The notes under the pieces: generated by a model
What the model was told of the DNA's origin: nothing
Database searches by the model: none
Seen by the model: the letters and a program-made list of their open reading frames with translations, nothing else
In this document: positions 1-8,385 of the stretch, piece after piece
Position numbering within the stretch: the first letter of the stretch is position 1
Layout of the letters: each line of letters begins with the position of its first letter
NCBI GenBank assembly: GCA_021787175.1
Contig: JAJYMF010000309.1
Span: 1-10,391, forward strand
Reading direction: 5' to 3'
DNA length: 10,391 nucleotides
Origin: Pseudomonadota bacterium
GTDB lineage: Bacteria; Pseudomonadota; Gammaproteobacteria; Xanthomonadales; Rhodanobacteraceae
Position numbers and translations under genes: made by a program

Positions 1-20
1 CGCTCTGTCATGTTCTACAC

Positions 21-63
21 GCAAGCAATTACTTGCCTGAATGATAGGTAAGTCAATTCTTGC
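21..63. repeat. Imperfect inverted repeat / long hairpin
   Basis: The arms 21-37 and 47-63 pair over 16 base pairs, with one bulged base on each side (C26 and C54) and one G-T pair (35/49). The 9-base loop is 38-46. The arms begin GCAAG and end CTTGC, and both contain an AATT core, so the element is much AT-richer than its surroundings. There is no T-tract on either side, so it is not a canonical intrinsic terminator. It may be a processing or termination structure of the upstream transcript, an operator, or a REP/MITE-like remnant. The pairing is seen directly; the function is unknown. Confidence 0.6.
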
Positions 64-158
64 ATGTCAAGCACGAGTCAACGATCGCCGAAAACCTTGG
101 GCAGGCCGTCTGCATCGGGTTTTGGTACCCCGTGCACGGTGCGTGCGCAGCGCCGTAC

Positions 159-187
159 GTGACTTCGCGCCGCGCCGCGCCTACAAT
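159..187 (+). promoter_or_regulatory. Candidate sigma70 promoter of carA
   Basis: A TACAAT hexamer (182-187, 5 of 6 to consensus) follows GTGACT (159-164, 4 of 6 to TTGACA) with a 17-base spacer. Transcription would start near base 194, leaving a leader of about 78 bases before the carA ATG. A short GC hairpin lies in that leader (216-238). No PyrR-type attenuator, arginine box or intrinsic terminator is evident. The call rests on motif match and position only. Confidence 0.45.
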
Positions 188-271
188 CCCCGCTCGCCTG
201 TTGAACCTCGCCCCACGATCCTGCCGCGCGCCGGATCGCGGGTCTTGTCGCACCCGGAAGGCGTACCCCCC

Positions 272-1435
272 ATGCATGTTCCTGCCCTGCTTGCCCTCGA
301 AGACGGCAGTCTGTTTCGCGGCCAGGCGGTCGGCGCGACCGGCGAGACGGTCGGCGAAGTGGTGTTCAACACCGCCATGACCGGCTATCAGGAGATCCTG
401 ACCGATCCGTCCTACGCCCGGCAGATCGTCACCCTGACCTATCCGCACATCGGCAACACCGGCTGCAACGCCGCCGACGCCGAATCCGGTCGCGTGCACG
501 CGGCCGGGCTGATCGTGCGCGACGTGCCGCGGCTGGCCAGCAACTGGCGCAGCGAGGAATCGCTGTCGGATTACCTGCGCCGCCAGGGCATCGTCGCGAT
601 CGCCGGCATCGACACCCGCCGGCTGACGCGGCTGCTGCGCGACCAGGGCGCGCTGGCTGGCTGCATCCTCGCCGGTGCCGACGCCGCCGGCGACGCCGGG
701 GACACGCAGGCGCTGGCCGCCGCGCGCGCCTTCCCGGGTCTCAAGGGCATGGATCTGGCCAAGGTGGTCTGCACCCGTGAGCGCTACCGCTGGGAGACCG
801 GCAGCTACGACCTCGACCGCACCGCGTTCGCGCAACCCGCGGCGCGCTTCCATGTGGTCGCCTACGATTTCGGCATCAAGCACAACATCCTGCGCCTGCT
901 CGCCGATCGCGGCTGCGCGCTGACCGTGGTGCCGGCGCAGACGTCCGCGGCCGAGGTGCTGGCACTCAAACCTGATGGCGTGTTCCTGTCCAACGGCCCC
1001 GGCGATCCCGAGCCCTGCGACTACGCGATCGCCGCGATCCGCGAATTCCTGGCGCAGCGGCTGCCGCTGTTCGGCATCTGCCTCGGTCACCAGCTGCTGG
1101 GCCTGGCGGTGGGCGGCAAGACGCTGAAGATGAAGTTCGGCCACCACGGCGCCAACCACCCGGTGCAGGAGCTGGCCAGCGGCCGCGTGCTGATCACCAG
1201 CCAGAACCACGGCTTCGCCGTCGACGAGGCGACGCTGCCGGCCCGCGTGCGCGTCACCCACCGCTCGCTGTTCGACGGTTCCAATCAGGGTATCGAAGTC
1301 ACCGACGCCCCGGCGTTTTCGTTCCAGGGCCACCCGGAAGCCTCACCGGGTCCACATGATGTTTCGGGGCTGTTTGATCGCTTTATCAAAACGATGGTGT
1401 CCGCGAAGGACGCCAAGGTCGCGAAGGGAGCTTGA
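272..1435 (+). CDS. carA: Carbamoyl-phosphate synthase small (glutaminase) subunit
   Basis: CarA hydrolyses glutamine and channels the ammonia to CarB, making carbamoyl phosphate for pyrimidines and arginine in the cytoplasm. The ATG at 272 starts MHVPALLALEDGSLFRG, which matches CarA N-termini, and GGAAGG lies 10 bases upstream. From here the protein has 387 residues (E. coli 382). The N-terminal CarA domain includes the family stretch VGEVVFNTAMTGYQEILTDP. The class I glutamine amidotransferase domain follows: the nucleophile is Cys270 in GICLGHQ, with His354 and Glu356 in QGHPEASPGPHD, each one residue on from the E. coli triad. SNGPGDP is also present. The C-terminus is odd: after FDRFIKTM the tail SAKDAKVAKGA is encoded by the repeat flanking the next gene, so the native end was probably replaced by an insertion. 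It is presumably cotranscribed with the downstream gene and carB. Confidence 0.97.
   Translation: MHVPALLALEDGSLFRGQAVGATGETVGEVVFNTAMTGYQEILTDPSYARQIVTLTYPHIGNTGCNAADAESGRVHAAGLIVRDVPRLASNWRSEESLSDYLRRQGIVAIAGIDTRRLTRLLRDQGALAGCILAGADAAGDAGDTQALAAARAFPGLKGMDLAKVVCTRERYRWETGSYDLDRTAFAQPAARFHVVAYDFGIKHNILRLLADRGCALTVVPAQTSAAEVLALKPDGVFLSNGPGDPEPCDYAIAAIREFLAQRLPLFGICLGHQLLGLAVGGKTLKMKFGHHGANHPVQELASGRVLITSQNHGFAVDEATLPARVRVTHRSLFDGSNQGIEVTDAPAFSFQGHPEASPGPHDVSGLFDRFIKTMVSAKDAKVAKGA
1398..1427 (+). repeat. Left flanking repeat of the carA-carB insertion
   Basis: TGTCCGCGAAG (1398-1408) has an exact inverted copy at 1823-1833. The overlapping 12-mer CGCGAAGGACGC (1402-1413) has an exact inverted copy at 1809-1820. 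Within this arm CGCGAAGG occurs twice, at 1402 and 1420, 18 bases apart, which in the CarA frame reads AKDAKV then AKGA. The repeat lies inside the last codons of carA. The match between the two flanks is seen directly; that they are ends of a mobile or repeat-associated unit is inference. Confidence 0.6.
1424..1430 (+). promoter_or_regulatory. Ribosome binding site deciding the TTG start of the GxxExxY gene
   Basis: AAGGGAG lies 6 bases upstream of the TTG at 1437, within the final codons of carA. It is the best Shine-Dalgarno match near this gene and supports the TTG over the upstream ATGs at 1356 and 1359. Those would give an Arg-rich extension translated from carA sequence. Ribosomes ending at the carA TGA (1433-1435) could restart directly. 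Confidence 0.55.
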
Positions 1436-1436
1436 G

Positions 1437-1802
1437 TTGGAGCAACGGCTTTCCGAGCGGGTCATCGGCTGCGCGATTGAGGTCAGCCGTGAACTCGGTC
1501 ATGGCTTTCTCGAACGTGTGTACGAGGCTGCGTTGGCGGTAGAACTGAAGCGGGCGGGTATCGCGTTCCAGAGGCAAAAGTCCTTGCCGGTGCAGTATCG
1601 CGGCGAACCGGTGGGCGATTACGTATGCGACTTCGCGGTGGGCGACAAACTCATTGTGGAGATCAAGGCGTTGCGTGCGCTGACATCCGAGCATGAAGCG
1701 CAAGTGCTCAACTATCTGAAAGGCTTGTTGCTCAACTTCGGGAGCCTGCGCCTTGGCGTCCGGCGTGTGGTACGGGGTCACGATGATGCCCATCCCATCT
1801 GA
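1437..1802 (+). CDS. GxxExxY-family protein (PD-(D/E)XK nuclease-like fold)
   Basis: This is a small protein of unknown function, 121 residues if started at TTG 1437, right after the carA stop and behind AAGGGAG. It opens with LSERVIGCAIEVSRELG, typical of the GxxExxY family (PDDEXK_3-like), and carries the signature itself as G23-F-L-E26-R-V-Y29. The PD-(D/E)XK core is visible as Asp65 (VCDF) and Glu75-x-Lys77 (IVEIKAL), followed by HEAQVLNYL. After Lys95 the text runs YLKGLLLNFG, whereas remembered relatives have about six more residues between YLK and GLL, so a small in-frame deletion is likely and activity is uncertain. The C-terminus (LGVRRVVRGH) is again family-like. GC is lower than in carA and carB, and inverted repeats flank it. 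No biological role is established for the family to my knowledge. Nuclease activity is inferred from fold only. Confidence 0.85.
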   Translation: MEQRLSERVIGCAIEVSRELGHGFLERVYEAALAVELKRAGIAFQRQKSLPVQYRGEPVGDYVCDFAVGDKLIVEIKALRALTSEHEAQVLNYLKGLLLNFGSLRLGVRRVVRGHDDAHPI

Positions 1803-1808
1803 AATTTT

Positions 1809-1833
1809 GCGTCCTTCGCGCTCTTCGCGGACA
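1809..1833 (-). repeat. Right flanking repeat of the carA-carB insertion
   Basis: Read on the minus strand this arm is TGTCCGCGAAGAGCGCGAAG followed by GACGC, the inverted counterpart of the repeat at 1398-1427. Two 11- to 12-base blocks match exactly. On the plus strand CTTCGCG occurs twice 9 bases apart (1814 and 1823). It fills most of the 39-base gap between the GxxExxY stop and the carB ATG, and replaces any Shine-Dalgarno there. Confidence 0.6.
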
Positions 1834-1841
1834 AAAACAAC

Positions 1842-5065
<3,224 letters not shown>

Positions 5066-5069
<4 letters not shown>

Positions 5070-5542
5070 AGCGAGCCCCGTTGACCCAGCGCGGCGCCGA
5101 ACGCCTGCGCGCCGAACTCGAGCGCCTCAAGGGCGTCGAGCGTCCGCGCGTGATCCACGCCATCGCCGAGGCGCGTGCGCACGGCGACCTCAAGGAAAAC
5201 GCCGAGTACCACGCCGCCCGCGACCAGCAGGGCTTCATCGAGGGCCGCATCAAGGAGCTCGAGGCGGCGCTGTCCTACGCCGAGGTGATCGACATTTCGC
5301 GGCTGGGCGCCGGATCGCGGATCGTGTTCGGCGCCACCGTCGAACTCGAGGACGAGGCCAGCGGCGACCGCATCACCTACCAGATCGTCGGCGACCTCGA
5401 AGCCGACATCAAGCAGGGACTGATCGCGGTGTCGTCGCCGTTCGCGCGCGCGCTGATCGGCAAGAGCGAGGGCGACAGCTTCGAGTTCCGCGCACCCAAC
5501 GGCGTGAAGAACTACGAGATCGTCGGCGTCCGCTACGCGTGA
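5066..5542 (+). CDS. greA: Transcription elongation factor GreA
   Basis: GreA enters the RNA polymerase secondary channel and stimulates cleavage of the 3' end of backtracked RNA. It has 158 residues, identical in length to E. coli GreA. The N-terminal antiparallel coiled coil (about 1-75) carries the acidic tip Asp41/Glu44 in HGDLKENAEYH at the expected positions. The C-terminal FKBP-like domain (about 80-158) includes TYQIVGDLEADIKQGLIAVS and SPFARALIGKSEGD. AGGAG at 5053-5057, inside the end of carB, lies 8 bases before the ATG, which overlaps the carB TGA as ATGA, so translation is probably coupled. carB-greA adjacency is common in gamma- and betaproteobacteria. Confidence 0.98.
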
Positions 5543-7440
5543 TCGCCTTCCGCGACTTCGCGCTGCGTCAGGGCGGCCGGCTGCTGCTGTCCGGCGTCGA
5601 CGCGGTGCTGCACGCCGGCAGCCGGGTCGGCGTGGTCGGCCGCAACGGCAGCGGCAAGTCCAGCCTGTTCGCGGCGATCCAGGGCCGGCTCGAGGCCGAC
5701 GCCGGCAGCCTGGACCTGCCCGCGGGCCTGCGCCTGGCCGCGGTGGCGCAGGAAACGCCGGCTTTGCCCGATGCCGCCATCGACTACGTGCTGGGCGGCG
5801 ACGTCGAGCTCGCCGCGGCCCTTGACGCGGAGGTCGATGCACAGGCGTGCGGCGACGACGCGGCGCTGGTGGCGGCGCATCTGCGCATCGAGGCGCTGCA
5901 CGGCTACGACGCCCGCGCCCGCGCCGCGCGGCTGCTGCACGGCCTCGGCTTCGCCGCCGACACTCATGCGCGCGCGGTGGCGACCTTCTCCGGCGGCTGG
6001 CGCGTGCGTCTGAACCTGGCGCGCGCGCTGATGGCGCCGTCCGACCTGCTGCTGCTGGACGAGCCGACCAACCACCTCGATCTCGATGCCGTGCTGTGGC
6101 TGGAGGAATGGCTGCGGCGCTACCCCGGCACCCTGCTGGTCATCTCGCACGACCGCGATTTTCTCGACGGGGTGATCTCGCACACCCTGCATCTGCACGA
6201 GGGCAGGGCGCGGCTGTATGCCGGCGATTACACGGCCTTCGAGCGCCAGCGCGCCGAGCAGCTGCGCCTGCAGCAGATCATGCACGACAAGGAACAGGCC
6301 GAGCGCGCGCATCTGCAGTCCTTCATCGACCGCTTCAAGGCCAAGGCCACCAAGGCCAGGCAGGCGCAATCGCGCATGAAGCGGCTGCAGAAGCTGGCCG
6401 GTACCGAGGCGGTGCGCGCCGAGCGCGCGCTGCATTTCGAGTTTCCGCAGCCGGCGCGGGTGCCGACGTCGCTGCTCCAGCTCACGGGCGTGGATGCCGG
6501 TTATGCGCGGACGCCGGTGCTGCGCCAGGTGCGCTTCGCGCTGCAGGCCGGCGATCGCATCGGACTGCTGGGCGCCAACGGCGCCGGCAAGTCGACCCTG
6601 GTCAAGACCCTGGTCGGCGAACTGCCGCCGCTGGCCGGCGAGCGCGTCGCGCACAAGGACCTGCGCGTCGGCTATTTCGCCCAGCACACGGTCGAGAGCC
6701 TGCGCGCCGGCGCCAGCCCGTTCGACCATCTGCGCGAACAGGCGCCGCAGGCGACAGCCCAGGAAGTGCGCGACTGGCTGGGGCGCTGGGATTTCGCCGG
6801 CGATCGCGCCTTCGAATCGGTCGACGTGCTGTCCGGCGGCGAACGCGCGCGCCTGGCGCTGGCGCTGATCGCCTGGACCCGGCCCAACCTGCTGCTGCTC
6901 GACGAGCCCACCAATCATCTGGACCTCGACATGCGCGAGGCGCTGGCCGACGCGCTCAACGACTTCCCCGGCGCGCTGGTGCTGGTATCGCACGATCGCC
7001 ATCTGCTGGGCCTGGTCTGCGACGGTTTCTGGCGCGTGGCCGACGGCGCGGTGACCGCGTTCGACGGCGATCTCGACGACTACGCGCGCTGGCTGCGCGG
7101 GCGGGACGCCGTCGCGACCTCGCCGCAGGGACGCAACGACCCGCAGGCATCCGGCGCCGGTGCCGCCTCGTCGCGCGAGCGTCGCCGCGACGCTGCCGGT
7201 CAGCGCGAGCGTCTGCAGCCGCTGCGCCGGCAGCTGCAGCGCGTCGAGCAGCGTCTCGCCGCGATCACCGCCGAGTGCCGCGACATCGAGCAGCGTCTGG
7301 CCGATCCCGCGGTCTATGCCGGGGACGGCAGCGAGGGCACCCAGCTCGGCCAGGCGCTCGGCGCGCTGCGTCGCGAACAGGGCACGCTCGAAGCCGAGTG
7401 GCTGCAACTCTACGAACAGATCGAGGCGGCGTCGGCTTGA
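5539..7440 (+). CDS. yheS: ABC-F family ATPase, YheS-like
   Basis: This is a soluble protein with two ABC ATPase domains and no membrane segments, of the ABC-F group that binds the ribosomal E site and acts on stalled or initiating ribosomes. It has 633 residues (E. coli YheS 637) and similar sequence throughout. Domain 1: Walker A GRNGSGKS (34-41), signature FSGGW (150-154), Walker B LLLLDEP with Asp174/Glu175. The charged linker (about 235-295, including HLQSFIDRFKAKATKARQAQ) is the P-site tRNA interaction segment. Domain 2: Walker A GANGAGKST (345-353, Lys351), signature LSGGERARL (from 431), Walker B Asp455/Glu456. A C-terminal coiled coil (about 545-630) is rich in Arg, Gln and Leu. The start is GTG at 5539, giving MIAFRDFALRQGG and a GTGA overlap with the greA stop. 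No clear Shine-Dalgarno is seen, consistent with coupling. Uup is the main alternative paralogue, but the sequence fits YheS better. Confidence 0.93.
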   Translation: MIAFRDFALRQGGRLLLSGVDAVLHAGSRVGVVGRNGSGKSSLFAAIQGRLEADAGSLDLPAGLRLAAVAQETPALPDAAIDYVLGGDVELAAALDAEVDAQACGDDAALVAAHLRIEALHGYDARARAARLLHGLGFAADTHARAVATFSGGWRVRLNLARALMAPSDLLLLDEPTNHLDLDAVLWLEEWLRRYPGTLLVISHDRDFLDGVISHTLHLHEGRARLYAGDYTAFERQRAEQLRLQQIMHDKEQAERAHLQSFIDRFKAKATKARQAQSRMKRLQKLAGTEAVRAERALHFEFPQPARVPTSLLQLTGVDAGYARTPVLRQVRFALQAGDRIGLLGANGAGKSTLVKTLVGELPPLAGERVAHKDLRVGYFAQHTVESLRAGASPFDHLREQAPQATAQEVRDWLGRWDFAGDRAFESVDVLSGGERARLALALIAWTRPNLLLLDEPTNHLDLDMREALADALNDFPGALVLVSHDRHLLGLVCDGFWRVADGAVTAFDGDLDDYARWLRGRDAVATSPQGRNDPQASGAGAASSRERRRDAAGQRERLQPLRRQLQRVEQRLAAITAECRDIEQRLADPAVYAGDGSEGTQLGQALGALRREQGTLEAEWLQLYEQIEAASA

Positions 7441-7464
7441 CCGTGCCCCCGCGACCGATAGGCT
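7437..7464 (+). promoter_or_regulatory. Candidate promoter for the rpfE-type gene
   Basis: TTGACC (7437-7442, 5 of 6 to TTGACA) overlaps the yheS stop codon and is followed after 16 bases by TAGGCT (7459-7464). A start 7 bases after the -10 box falls at about 7471, which is the A of the rpfE ATG, so the transcript could be leaderless or nearly so. Only a weak AGG (7460-7462) serves as a Shine-Dalgarno candidate. This is motif evidence only. Confidence 0.35.
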
Positions 7465-7470
7465 GAGCGC

Positions 7471-8385
7471 ATGGCCACGCTGCGCGTGCTGCTTCCCGCC
7501 CTGTCGCGCTGCGCCGACGATCCGCTGCTGCGCGACTGGCTGCGTCGCGGCGATCGTCTGCCCGCGGCCGCACCGGGCCGGGAATCCGTCCTGCGCGAGG
7601 CGTTCGAATGGCCGGGCAAGACCCTGCCCGCCGCCGCGTTGACGCGCGAGGCGCTGGCCGGTGATGCCGGCGATACCCCCTGGCTGTGCGCCGATCCCGC
7701 GCATGTGCAGCCGGACCTGGCCGGCGCGCGCATGCTCGCCTGCGGCAGTCTCGATCTCGATGCCGGCGAGGCAGCCGAACTGGCGGCGCCGCTGCGTCCG
7801 CTGTTCGGCGATCAGGGGCTGCTGCTGGAGCTGACCGAGCCGGCGCGCTGGCACCTGCGCCTGCAGCGGGGCACGCCGGTGCCGGACTTCGATCCGCCCG
7901 CCGTGGTGCTCGGCGCCGACCTGCTGGCGCACCTGCCCGCCGGCCCCGACGGACGCCGCTGGCGCGCCCTGTTCAACGAGGCGCAGGTGATCCTGCATCA
8001 GCATCCGCGCAACGCGCAGCGGCGCGCCGCGGGGCGCATGACCGTCAACTGCATCTGGCTGTGGGGCGGCGGTACCTTGCCGGACTGGGTGCGCAGCACG
8101 CAGACACATGTCGTCAGCGAGGATCCGCTGCTGCGGGCGCTGGCGCAGCGCGCCGGCGCCGTGCAGGCATCCGATGTGGCCACGCTGCCGGAGTTGCCGC
8201 GCGACGCGCACGGTCTGCTGGATCTGGCGGCTGCCGATGCGGCCCGCCTCGCGGCCGCGCTGGCCGCCGGCGAGGCCGCGCTGCGTCGCGGCCGCATCGA
8301 CGCGATCGAACTCGCGTCCGGCGACGGCTCTCGTGCGCGCCTGCGGCGCTGGCACCGCTGGCGTTTCTGGCGGCGCGCGTCCTGA
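7471..8385 (+). CDS. rpfE: RpfE-type conserved protein (phosphoglycerate mutase-like annotation)
   Basis: A 304-residue protein resembling the RpfE-type proteins encoded next to recJ in Xanthomonas-like bacteria, often labelled regulatory protein or phosphoglycerate mutase-like. The recognisable parts are the N-terminus (LLPALSRCADDPLLRDWLRR) and the core LHQHPRNAQRRAAG (about 175-188) followed by NCIWLWGGGTLPDW (about 193-206). Relatives typically have N-S-L-W-L-W-G-G-G at that site. No signal peptide or membrane segment is seen. The middle and C-terminal parts are Ala/Arg/Leu-rich. The ATG at 7471 is 30 bases after yheS, and the stop shares one base with the recJ start (TGATG), so the pair is probably coupled. 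In Xanthomonas the rpf cluster affects virulence factors, but rpfE has no settled biochemical activity and this window has no rpfF, rpfC or rpfG. The name reflects homology and position and should not be read as proof of a DSF signalling role. Confidence 0.75.
   Translation: MATLRVLLPALSRCADDPLLRDWLRRGDRLPAAAPGRESVLREAFEWPGKTLPAAALTREALAGDAGDTPWLCADPAHVQPDLAGARMLACGSLDLDAGEAAELAAPLRPLFGDQGLLLELTEPARWHLRLQRGTPVPDFDPPAVVLGADLLAHLPAGPDGRRWRALFNEAQVILHQHPRNAQRRAAGRMTVNCIWLWGGGTLPDWVRSTQTHVVSEDPLLRALAQRAGAVQASDVATLPELPRDAHGLLDLAAADAARLAAALAAGEAALRRGRIDAIELASGDGSRARLRRWHRWRFWRRAS

Larger units (their letters stand above)
1..271. other. Non-coding region upstream of carA
   Basis: No frame here reads as a recognisable protein. 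The open frame that runs into carA from base 41 gives an Arg/Pro-rich stretch with no resemblance to CarA N-termini, so I treat it as untranslated. The first 100 or so bases are clearly AT-richer than the rest of the window. They contain an imperfect hairpin (21-63). Further on are a 10-bp palindrome (130-139), a sigma70-like promoter (159-187), a short GC hairpin in the presumed leader (CGATCC at 216-221 with GGATCG at 233-238) and a GGAAGG ribosome binding site (256-261). The upstream neighbour is not identifiable: at most a few codons of its end could lie in bases 1-51. In relatives dapB is often upstream, but nothing here reads as its C-terminus. Confidence 0.75.
1398..1833. other. Putative GxxExxY cassette inserted between carA and carB
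   Basis: This segment is bounded by inverted copies of a CGCGAAGGACGC-type repeat, holds a single small gene and has lower GC (about 60-63% in the stretches I counted, against roughly 70% nearby). carA and carB normally abut or are separated by a short spacer in related bacteria, so the segment looks like an accessory insertion that leaves both reading frames intact. No transposase, integrase or clear target-site duplication is visible. If it moved, it did so by another agency, for example repeat-mediated recombination or a non-autonomous element. Confidence 0.4.

Noticed and set aside
41..271. Possible 77-residue N-terminal extension of CarA
   Set aside because: The extension is Arg/Pro-rich and overlaps the hairpin and promoter. 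CarA homologues start at the equivalent of ATG 272, which has a good ribosome binding site.
1356..1436. Upstream ATG start for the GxxExxY gene
   Set aside because: It would translate 27 residues from carA sequence out of frame. The TTG at 1437 has a well-spaced AAGGGAG and fits the family's usual length.
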